Positions 48,928 to 55,129 of a stretch of DNA of 55,129 nucleotides are shown here, one piece after another (position 1 is the stretch's first letter; each line of letters starts with the position of its first letter). Position numbers and translations under genes: made by a program. The stretch is from Verrucomicrobiota bacterium (lineage in GTDB: Bacteria > Verrucomicrobiota > Verrucomicrobiia > Opitutales > Opitutaceae): the NCBI GenBank assembly GCA_023457715.1, contig JAEWKR010000014.1, positions 1 to 55,129 of the forward strand, written 5' to 3'. The notes below the pieces were generated by a model. It was not told the origin of the DNA, searched no databases, and saw only the letters and a list, made by a program, of their open reading frames with translations.

Positions 48928-50118
48928 ATGATCGGCGGACAATCAGAGCAAGCTAAAGCTGACGGGGTGGACGCGCCCCTGGGCCTCTACGTGCACGTGC
49001 CCTTCTGCGCCTCCACCTGCGACTTCTGTGCGTTCTATCAGACGACTCCGACGGCGGAGGGAGCGCGAAGGTTCCTTGAAGGTGTGCGGACCGAGGCGGC
49101 GCTGGTGCGCTGGAACCAGCCGGTCAGCACGGTCTTCTGGGGGGGCGGCACGCCGGGGTTGCTGGCGGCACCCGATCTCACCCGTCTGGCCGGGATCGTC
49201 CGCGAATGCTGCGGCGGCACTCCGGCGGAATGGACCGTGGAGCTGGCTCCGGGCTCGGTCACCGACGCGCGGCTCGCCGCGCTCCGTGAGGCGGGAGTAA
49301 CGCGGATCTCGATGGGGGTGCAGAGCTTCCAACCGGCCTTGCTCGATGCGCTCGGCCGCAACCACTCCCTCGAACAGATTCACCGGGCCTACGAGCGGAT
49401 CCGCCGCGCCGGCTTCCCCAGCGTCAACCTCGACCTGATGTTTGCCCTCCCGGGCCAGACGGAGCAGGAATGGCTGGCGGACATCGACGCCGCGGTGGCG
49501 CTGGAGCCCGACCACCTGTCGACCTACTGCCTCACCTTCGAGGAGGATACGAAGCTATGGGTGAAGCTTTCCCAGGGCCGGGTGAAGCTGGATCCCGAGC
49601 ATGAGGCGGCGTTGTATCGCACCACCTGGGCGCGCCTGGCGGAGCTGGGGTACGCGCAGTACGAAGTCTCCAATTTCGCGCGGCCGGGTCATGTGTGTCG
49701 TCACAATCTGAATACCTGGCGCATGGCGTCGTGGGTGGGGCTGGGCCCGTCCGCCGCGTCCCAGCACCAGGGCGTGCGGGGGGGGAATATTGCCGATCTC
49801 GACGCGTGGCTGGAAGGGGTGGGGCGGGGCGAACGCGTCACCGAGGACCGGGTCGAACTGACGCCCGTCCAGCTCGCCGAGGACGCGTTGATTTTCGGCC
49901 TGCGCATGAACGAGGGCGTCGACGTGGCGTATTGGCGGCAACGCTCGCCGGCCGCGCCGTGGGTGGCGGTCGAGGAACTCGTGCAGCGGCTGGTCGCGGG
50001 TGAACTCGCGAGGGTCGAAGGAACGACGGTCCGACTGACGGACCGGGGCCGGCTGGTGGCGGACGCCATTGGGGCGGAGGTCATGGAGGCATTCGCGGCA
50101 TGCGGTGCGGCGGCATGA
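48928..50118 (+). CDS. hemW: Radical SAM family heme chaperone HemW
   Basis: 396 residues. The [4Fe-4S] site is C27-x3-C31-x2-C34 in PFCASTCDFCAFY. VFWGGGTPGLL and RISMGVQSFQPALLDALGR follow, with the LDLMFALPGQTEQEW segment, as in HemW/HemN-like proteins. The C-terminal HemW motif is CRHNLNTWRMASWVGLG, a variant of the usual HNxxYW. HemW is a heme-binding chaperone, not the coproporphyrinogen oxidase. Its stop overlaps the start of the following lipoprotein gene by 4 bp. Confidence 0.94.
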   Translation: MIGGQSEQAKADGVDAPLGLYVHVPFCASTCDFCAFYQTTPTAEGARRFLEGVRTEAALVRWNQPVSTVFWGGGTPGLLAAPDLTRLAGIVRECCGGTPAEWTVELAPGSVTDARLAALREAGVTRISMGVQSFQPALLDALGRNHSLEQIHRAYERIRRAGFPSVNLDLMFALPGQTEQEWLADIDAAVALEPDHLSTYCLTFEEDTKLWVKLSQGRVKLDPEHEAALYRTTWARLAELGYAQYEVSNFARPGHVCRHNLNTWRMASWVGLGPSAASQHQGVRGGNIADLDAWLEGVGRGERVTEDRVELTPVQLAEDALIFGLRMNEGVDVAYWRQRSPAAPWVAVEELVQRLVAGELARVEGTTVRLTDRGRLVADAIGAEVMEAFAACGAAA

Positions 50119-50678
50119 CGGCCGTGCTGGCTGGGAGGAGGGCGATGCTTCAGCCCGCTGGCGTGGCGATTTGCGGGCTGCTTCTGTTCATGGCCGGGGG
50201 CTGTCGGCACGTTCGGACGCCCGCCGCACCGGCAGGGGAACGAAGTCCCCGGGTGGCCGCCGTTCCGCCGGTCGGCGGGGCGTTCGAATCCACCGTCGTG
50301 GGCCTGTACGCCGAGTCGGATCGGACGGCGACGGAGACCGTCACCTGGGAACTGCCCATGAGCGGGGTGCCGATTGTGTGCGCCGCGGCGGCTTTGGTCG
50401 ACGCGCGTGGCGTCGCTCAGGTCGCGGTGGCGCCGCTCGAACTGGGGACCGCGGTGGAGGTGCAGCTGACGGCGCGCGCGCTGCCCGCAGTGCGGGAGTT
50501 CATTGCGGTTCGCGATCCCGGCCGACTGGTGCTCGTCGTCGAGGGCAAAGCGCTGGGCGCCGCGCGCGTGCGGTCGGTGGAGGCGACGGGACGGATCACG
50601 CTCTTCGTCGAACTGCCGGAGGATCGCCTGCCGGATCTCGTTGCCCGCCTCCAAGCCGCCCTCACCCGTTCCCCATGA
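50115..50678 (+). CDS. Small lipoprotein of unknown function
   Basis: 187 residues, with start ATG 50115 overlapping the hemW stop (ATGA). The signal sequence ends in a lipobox LLLFMAGGC with Cys30. The mature part is beta-rich and Val/Ala-rich with no motif I recognise (for example ATETVTWELPMSGVPIVCA). An alternative start at ATG 50145 would leave a shorter signal. Its stop overlaps the M23 peptidase start by 4 bp, so the three genes are translationally linked. Confidence 0.78.
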   Translation: MTAVLAGRRAMLQPAGVAICGLLLFMAGGCRHVRTPAAPAGERSPRVAAVPPVGGAFESTVVGLYAESDRTATETVTWELPMSGVPIVCAAAALVDARGVAQVAVAPLELGTAVEVQLTARALPAVREFIAVRDPGRLVLVVEGKALGAARVRSVEATGRITLFVELPEDRLPDLVARLQAALTRSP

Positions 50679-51706
50679 GTTTCCTCCCCCTGCTTTTCCG
50701 GCTGCTGGTCCGCAGCGCCTATCTCTTCCCTGCGGTGCTGCTGGCGGCCGACGTGCCGCTCGAACTCACCTGGCCGACGTCTGGCACCGCCTGGATGCGG
50801 GGAAAGTCGTTCGAGGCGTTTGCCCAACATGCCGGTTCGGGCGATCCGGAGTCCGGGACGTTCGGCGGGGTGCGCAGCGCCGGTCAGCAGTTCCACGAAG
50901 GGCTGGACATCCGCAGTGAAGCGCGGGACCGGCGCGGTCAGCCGTTGGACGAGATTCGCGCGGCGCTGGATGGCGTGGTGCGGCACGTCGCGCGCAACCC
51001 GGGCGAAAGCAGCTATGGCCGCTACCTCGTGCTGGAGCACCCCGACCACAGCCCGGCGGTCTACACGTTGTATGCCCACCTGGCGCGAGTGGCGCCCGAC
51101 GTGCGCCCGGGCTCGACCGTGCGGCGCGGCCACGTCCTCGGGGTCATGGGCAACAGCGCGGACAAACCTTTCCCGCGCGAGCGCGCGCACCTCCATTTCG
51201 AGCTGGGGCTCATGGTCACGCAGAACTTCCAGCGTTGGTACGATCGGCGGAAGTTCGGGAGCCGCAACGAGCAGGGCGTGTGGAATGGCATGAACCTGAT
51301 GGGCGTCGATCCGCTGTGGGTATTCGACGGTTGGAGACAGGGCCGCGTTCGCACGATGGCGGACGTGTTCCGCAACGTGCCGCCCGCGGTCCGGCTGCGG
51401 ATTGCCACGCACCAGTCGCCTGACTTCATCCGCCGTTACCCGTCGTTGCTGACCCGGCCGTTGCCCATGGGACCGGTGGCCGGGTGGGAGATCACCTTCG
51501 GTTGGACGGGCCTGCCTTTCGCATGGACGCCGCTCACCGCGATGGAAGTCGCGGGGCTGGCGCGGGAGAAGCCCATCGTCACGTGGGTGGATGCGGCGTT
51601 GGAACGGCGCGAGCGTTCCAAAACGCTGGTCGTGTCGCGCCGCGGCCAGTGGCACACCGCCAAGGACCTGGATACCGTGCTACAGCAGTTGTTCGGGCTG
51701 AAATGA
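50675..51706 (+). CDS. Secreted M23 family peptidase (LytM-type)
   Basis: 343 residues with an N-terminal hydrophobic signal (LLFRLLVRSAYLFPAVLLAA, cleavage near 25). The M23 zinc site is complete: H74-x3-D78 in FHEGLDI and H172-x-H174 in AHLHFEL, with YTLYAHL contributing the remaining His. Such enzymes cut peptidoglycan cross-bridges or act as activators of amidases. About 150 C-terminal residues after the catalytic domain are of unknown role. The much longer open frame upstream is out-of-frame shadow of the lipoprotein and hemW. Confidence 0.93.
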   Translation: MSFLPLLFRLLVRSAYLFPAVLLAADVPLELTWPTSGTAWMRGKSFEAFAQHAGSGDPESGTFGGVRSAGQQFHEGLDIRSEARDRRGQPLDEIRAALDGVVRHVARNPGESSYGRYLVLEHPDHSPAVYTLYAHLARVAPDVRPGSTVRRGHVLGVMGNSADKPFPRERAHLHFELGLMVTQNFQRWYDRRKFGSRNEQGVWNGMNLMGVDPLWVFDGWRQGRVRTMADVFRNVPPAVRLRIATHQSPDFIRRYPSLLTRPLPMGPVAGWEITFGWTGLPFAWTPLTAMEVAGLAREKPIVTWVDAALERRERSKTLVVSRRGQWHTAKDLDTVLQQLFGLK

Positions 51707-51777
51707 GGCGAGCTGGGGGAACTACGGACCCGCTGAGTGCGCAGGCGGGACGCCTACGCTACGGCAATCCGGCCAGC

Positions 51778-51801
51778 GTAGCGGGGAGCGCCAGCGAGAC
51801 G
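51778..51801 (+). repeat. 24-bp dispersed repeat, copy 2
   Basis: Exact reverse complement of 41954-41977 over 24 bp (core GCGGGGAGCGCCAG). Upstream sequence (CGCCTACGCTACGGC) forms a partial stem with its left half, so it may be part of a larger hairpin element. Confidence 0.85.
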
Positions 51802-51816
51802 ACCGCCCATCTCACA

Positions 51817-51840
51817 CCCGAAACCCAAAACCCAAAACCC
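51817..51840 (-). repeat. Potential G-quadruplex tract
   Basis: The minus strand carries four GGG runs separated by 4-nt T-rich spacers (complement of CCC at 51817, 51824, 51831 and 51838). This pattern meets the simple G3N1-7 rule for quadruplex formation. It lies within 50 nt downstream of the TPR gene stop on the transcribed-sense side. Confidence 0.6.
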
Positions 51841-51865
51841 GAAACCGCGCGCGCAGCGCGCTGCG

Positions 51866-52246
51866 CTAGCTTTGCGGTTTCAGCTGCTCCAGCAGGTTCA
51901 GGAATTCCGGCTGATCCTTGAGCGTGTCGAGGTCGGGGTCCTGCTGCATCCAATCGGCGTCGCGGTAGCCGAGTTCGACGGCCTGGCGGAGGGCGCGGAG
52001 GGCGGCGCCGTTGCGTTTGGTCAGCGCGAGGCTGCAGGCGAGGTTGTAATGCGCGGTGGCGTTTTCCGGCTGCAGTTTCACCAACCGCCGGTCCATCCGC
52101 AGTCCGTCGGCGAGACGCCCCTGCTTGGTGTACAGACCGGCGAGCAGTTCAATGACCGTCGTGTAGTTGCGCTGGCGCCGCAGCACCGATTCGTAAAACC
52201 CGATCTCGAACTGAGGGTCGTAGTTGGAGCGTTTGGGCATGGCCAT
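51866..52246 (-). CDS. Tetratricopeptide-repeat protein
   Basis: 126 residues with at least two TPR-like helical pairs: AHYNLACSLALTKRNGAALR is a typical TPR helix pair, and the C-terminal GYRDADWMQQDPDLDTLKDQ is the end-cap often seen after TPRs. It lacks a signal peptide. Its ATG (52246) shares one base with the Fur-like stop (TGATG), so translation is probably coupled. A partner or role is not visible. Confidence 0.82.
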   Translation of the reverse strand: MAMPKRSNYDPQFEIGFYESVLRRQRNYTTVIELLAGLYTKQGRLADGLRMDRRLVKLQPENATAHYNLACSLALTKRNGAALRALRQAVELGYRDADWMQQDPDLDTLKDQPEFLNLLEQLKPQS

Positions 52247-52740
52247 CAACCGCGCCGCGGGCAGGACCCGGTCTGACGGAAGGCATTGCATTGCGCGCTC
52301 ACCTGGAGCCGTTGCGAGACGGGGGTGAGTCCGAGCTTCGATGAAACCGTGCTGCCGTACCATTCCATGAAAGGGGCGCTGATCTCGAAGATCTTGTCGC
52401 AGTCGACGCACACGACCTGCGCCACCTGGGCGCCGAGGCCCTCGCGGTTCGGGCGGTAGAATTTTTCCCCGGAGCCGATGTCGACCTCACGCAACAGGGC
52501 GCTCTCGGTCATGATCGGGAGGGTGCGGTAGACGGTCGCGCGCGAGACGGAGTCGTCGATCGCACGTGCATAGTCCAGCAGCTGTTCAGCGGTGAAGTGT
52601 TCGCCCTGGGCGAAGGCGGCGTCGAAAATGGCGAGGCGCTGGTTGGTGGCCCGGAGACCTTTCTGGGTCAGGAACGTTCTGAATTTTTCACGGGCGGCCG
52701 GGATGCTCACGCGCAAAATGTTTTCCCCGCGGCGCAGCAT
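52246..52740 (-). CDS. Fur family transcriptional regulator
   Basis: 164 residues. The winged-helix N-terminal half matches Fur/PerR (QKGLRATNQRLAIFDAA, FTAEQLLDYA, SRATVYRTLPIMTESALLRE). The structural zinc pair C111-x2-C114 is present in VVCVDCDKIFEI, but the histidines that normally precede it in Fur are replaced here by AQVAQ. The C-terminus has C151 and C160. ATG 52740 and GTG 52710 are both possible starts; I report the longer. It is divergent from priA with 75 bp between them. Iron, peroxide or another signal cannot be assigned. Confidence 0.85.
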   Translation of the reverse strand: MLRRGENILRVSIPAAREKFRTFLTQKGLRATNQRLAIFDAAFAQGEHFTAEQLLDYARAIDDSVSRATVYRTLPIMTESALLREVDIGSGEKFYRPNREGLGAQVAQVVCVDCDKIFEISAPFMEWYGSTVSSKLGLTPVSQRLQVSAQCNAFRQTGSCPRRG

Positions 52741-52815
52741 GTCAACCGGTTCGTGCCGCGCGCAGCGCGCCAGATTCGATTTGCCCCCGTGGGGCCCCCT
52801 GCACTCGATCGGCGG
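52741..52815. promoter_or_regulatory. Intergenic region between fur-like gene and priA
   Basis: 75 bp separating two divergent starts. It contains GCGCGCAGCGCGC, a partial palindrome near 52758-52770 that could be an autoregulatory site, but no consensus Fur box was recognised. No convincing Shine-Dalgarno precedes either start. Confidence 0.35.
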
Positions 52816-55053
52816 ATGATCGTGGGCGTCCACCCTCTCGCCGGCTTCGACAAGGTCCTGCATTATCAGGTCCCGGCGCGGCTCGAAGCGGAGGTGGGGC
52901 TCGGGACGCTGGTGCGGGTTCCCGTGGGGCATGCGCTGCGCCTGGGCATCGTGGGGGAGATCGGTGCGCCGAAGGAGTTTCCGATCGAGCGGTTGAAGGC
53001 CGTCACCCAGGTGGTGTACCCCTTTCCGGCCCTGACCGGGGAACTGCTCCGCCTGGCCCGCTGGATGGCGACTTACTACGCCTGCGGGATCGATGCGGTC
53101 ATCGAAGGCATGATTCCCGCGGCGGTCCGGCGCGGCGCCGCCCTGAAACACGAGAAGCAGCTGTCGATCGCGGTGCGGCTGGCACCGGCGGAACTCGCCG
53201 CGCTCGAAGGGAGGGCGCCGCAGCAGGCGAGGCTGTACCGTTTCCTGAGTGAGCAGTTCAAGCCGGTGCCAAAGTCGCTGGTCCTCGACCGGCTCAAGGC
53301 CGGACCGGCGGTGGCCGCCGGTCTCGTCAAGCGGGGCGTGGTCCGCGAGGAGTCCCGGCGGATCGAGCGCGTGGCGTACGCGGACGATCGCGAAGCCGGC
53401 GAACTCGTGGCCGCGCAACCGCATGCGTTGAATCCGGAACAGCAGCGCGCGTTCGAGGCGGTGCGGGACAGTCTGGGCACCGGGGAGTTCGGGGTGTCGC
53501 TGCTGTTTGGCGTGACCGGTTCCGGCAAGACCGAGGTCTACCTGCGCGCGATCGATGAAACGCTGAAGGCCGGCGGCGGCGTGGTTTTCCTCGTGCCGGA
53601 AGTCGCGCTGACGCCCCAGACCGTGGCGCGGCTCCGGTCCCGCCTCGAGGCCATCGCGCCCGACCATCGCTGCGTGGTCTGGCACAGTCATTTGAGCGAA
53701 GGGGAGCGGCTCGACGGCTGGCTCGCGCTGGCGACGGGGGAGGCGAAAATCGTGGTGGGCGCGCGGTCCGCCATCTTCGCTCCCGTGCACAACCTGCGGC
53801 TCATCGTGGTCGATGAAGAGCACGAACCGGCGTACAAGCAGGATGAAACGCCCCGGTACCATGGCCGCGACGTGGCGGTGATGCGCGCCAAGCTGGCCGG
53901 CGCGGTGGCCCTCCTCGGCACGGCCACGCCCTCGCTGGAAAGCTTCGTCAACGCGGAGACCGGCAAGTACAAGCTGCTCCAGCTCACGCAGCGGATCGAC
54001 TCCCGGCAACTGCCGCACATCGACATCGTGGACCTCCGCATCGAGGCCGCGAAACAACGGAGTCTGCCCGCCTTGTCCGGCAAGTTGGTGCGGGCGATGT
54101 TCGAGCGCTTCGAGCGCCGGGAGCAGACCATTCTTTTCATCAACCGGCGCGGCTATTCGTCGTCGATGCAATGCAAGCAGTGCGGGCACGTGGAGGAATG
54201 TCCGCACTGCAGCATCGCGCTGACCTACCATCGCACCGACGAGACCGTCCGATGCCATCTCTGCGGAGAGCAGAAGACGGCGCCGCTGGTCTGCCCGCAG
54301 TGTCGCGCCCCCGACATCCGCTGGCGCGGGCTCGGCACGCAGCGGGTGGAGGAGGCGGTGCGGCGGGTGCTGCCCAAGGCGCGCGTGGAACGCATGGACA
54401 CGGATACGATGAGCCGGAAGAACCGGTTCCGGGAGGTGCTGGCGGAGTTCCGGGCAGGCCGGATCGACATCCTGGTGGGGACGCAGATGATCGCCAAGGG
54501 CCTCGACTTTCCGAATGTCACGCTGGTGGGGCTGGTGGATGCCGACATCTCCATGCACGTGCCTGACTTTCGGGCCAACGAGCGCACGTTCCAGCTGCTG
54601 GTCCAGGTCGCGGGGCGGGCCGGTCGCGGCGACCGCGCCGGGGAGGTCATCGTGCAGACCTTCACGCCCCAGGCGGATGCAATCCAGTTTTCGCGCCACG
54701 CGGACTTCCCGGGTTTCGCCGCCGCGGAGCTGAAGCTGCGGAAGGACTTCCAGTATCCCCCGTACCGGCACTTGATTCATCATTTGTTTCGCGGACCCAA
54801 TCCCGAGAAGCTGAAGTTCGTGGCGGAGCAATGGGCGCGTGAGGTGGAGCGGAAGCTGGGGAATCGGGTCGAATTGCGCGGGCCCTCCGCGTGCCCCATC
54901 GAGAAGATCAAGGACGAGTACCGGTGGCAGCTGTGGTACTTCACCCACGCGGTCAGCAAGATTGTGCCCGAGCTGATGACGCTGCGCGCGGGTTTCATCT
55001 TTCCCGACGACGTGTCGCAGGTGCTGGACGTGGACCCGACGAACCTGTCGTGA
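52816..55053 (+). CDS. priA: Replication restart helicase PriA
   Basis: 3'-5' DNA helicase that rebuilds replication forks away from the origin. The 745 residues show the N-terminal 3'-DNA-binding domain (HPLAGFDKVLHYQVP), Walker A GVTGSGKT at 232-239, DEEH at 333-336, the zinc-binding cysteine cluster (CKQCGHVEECPHC and CHLCGEQK, then CPQC), and helicase motifs V-VI (QVAGRAGRGDRAGEV). The start is ATG 52816; the frame stays open upstream, antisense to the fur-like gene. Length and motif order are those of full-length PriA. Confidence 0.97.
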   Translation: MIVGVHPLAGFDKVLHYQVPARLEAEVGLGTLVRVPVGHALRLGIVGEIGAPKEFPIERLKAVTQVVYPFPALTGELLRLARWMATYYACGIDAVIEGMIPAAVRRGAALKHEKQLSIAVRLAPAELAALEGRAPQQARLYRFLSEQFKPVPKSLVLDRLKAGPAVAAGLVKRGVVREESRRIERVAYADDREAGELVAAQPHALNPEQQRAFEAVRDSLGTGEFGVSLLFGVTGSGKTEVYLRAIDETLKAGGGVVFLVPEVALTPQTVARLRSRLEAIAPDHRCVVWHSHLSEGERLDGWLALATGEAKIVVGARSAIFAPVHNLRLIVVDEEHEPAYKQDETPRYHGRDVAVMRAKLAGAVALLGTATPSLESFVNAETGKYKLLQLTQRIDSRQLPHIDIVDLRIEAAKQRSLPALSGKLVRAMFERFERREQTILFINRRGYSSSMQCKQCGHVEECPHCSIALTYHRTDETVRCHLCGEQKTAPLVCPQCRAPDIRWRGLGTQRVEEAVRRVLPKARVERMDTDTMSRKNRFREVLAEFRAGRIDILVGTQMIAKGLDFPNVTLVGLVDADISMHVPDFRANERTFQLLVQVAGRAGRGDRAGEVIVQTFTPQADAIQFSRHADFPGFAAAELKLRKDFQYPPYRHLIHHLFRGPNPEKLKFVAEQWAREVERKLGNRVELRGPSACPIEKIKDEYRWQLWYFTHAVSKIVPELMTLRAGFIFPDDVSQVLDVDPTNLS

Positions 55054-55081
55054 AGCCCGTGGTTTGGGGTGGGAGGGTACC

Positions 55082-55129
55082 GGCTGAAGCCGGCGCTACG
55101 GTGATTCCGTCGTAGCGCCGGCTTCAGCC
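55082..55129. repeat. Perfect 19-bp inverted repeat at the window edge
   Basis: GGCTGAAGCCGGCGCTACG (55082-55100) and its exact complement (55111-55129) flank a 10-nt loop. It begins 28 bp after the priA stop. The arm ends exactly at the window edge, so the true extent is unknown. It may be a REP-like dispersed element or serve as the priA terminator. Confidence 0.9.

Larger units (their letters stand above)
51707..51865. other. Repeat-rich gap between the M23 and TPR genes
   Basis: No gene is seen. The gap carries the second copy of the 24-bp dispersed repeat (51778-51801), an 8-nt-period CCCAAAAC tract at 51816-51846 and the perfect palindrome GCGCAGCGCGCTGCGC just before the TPR stop. Confidence 0.7.

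Noticed and set aside
52741..54948. Long upstream extension of the Fur-like frame
   Set aside because: The 736 extra codons are antisense to priA; Fur similarity begins near 52740.

Overview
This GC-rich window reads as bacterial chromosome, most likely from Verrucomicrobiota and plausibly an Opitutaceae relative. That placement is an inference from overall gene content, codon and GC character, weak Shine-Dalgarno use and the style of the intergenic repeats; no marker gene such as rRNA is present to confirm it. The window holds about 50 protein genes and one tRNA, and most of it is tightly packed.

Layout. 1-304 is noncoding and carries a heptanucleotide tandem array. 305-3634 is the protein quality-control set tig-clpP-clpX on the + strand, followed by a probable bidirectional terminator and a second, unrelated heptanucleotide array. 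3826-5766 is a divergent pair, an M42 aminopeptidase (-) and hisA (+), which share a symmetrical pyrimidine-rich leader. 5756-38574 is one enormous minus-strand operon of 28 genes for a surface polysaccharide; 16 of its 27 junctions are 4-bp stop/start overlaps. 38733-40206 is a divergent pair (DJ-1/PfpI-like protein and an SDR-type NAD-binding protein). 40292-41346 is ybaB-recR, then a small GIY-YIG protein, a structured repeat and tRNA-Gly(CCC). 42113-44354 is xseB-dxs (-). 44653-47842 holds an M48 membrane protease, a secreted EEP-family phosphohydrolase and an FkbM methyltransferase (+). 47965-48885 is a lipoprotein (-) with a clear terminator. 48928-51706 is a coupled trio hemW-lipoprotein-M23 peptidase (+). 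The window closes with a Fur-like regulator coupled to a TPR protein (-), divergent priA (+), and a long perfect inverted repeat at the end.

The polysaccharide operon, in transcription order from 38574 down to 5756, encodes: a fused asparagine synthase/GT4 glycosyltransferase; an ABC exporter (Wzm and Wzt, the latter with a C-terminal substrate-recognition-type extension); a large set of glycosyltransferases (GT2, GT4, GT9 and GT-C-like membrane enzymes); three FkbM methyltransferases; a hexapeptide acyltransferase; a NodU-type carbamoyltransferase followed by a 32-codon coupled micro-ORF; an O-antigen polymerase-like and an O-antigen ligase-like membrane protein; and a WcaJ/WbaP-type initiating sugar-phosphate transferase. 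A flavin disulfide oxidoreductase lies near the 3' end. Together these would start a glycan on undecaprenyl phosphate, extend and decorate it (amide, carbamoyl, acyl and methyl groups are predicted) and export it.

The least conventional items are the AsnB-GT4 fusion, the coexistence of ABC-type export with Wzy-like polymerase genes, the coupled micro-ORF, a Fur-like protein without the usual histidine cluster, and several families of intergenic repeats. The repeats include 30-bp imperfect inverted repeats at two loci, pyrimidine hexamer tracts abutting three start codons, and two different 7-bp arrays. No CRISPR array, insertion sequence, prophage or complete previously undescribed defence system was recognised.
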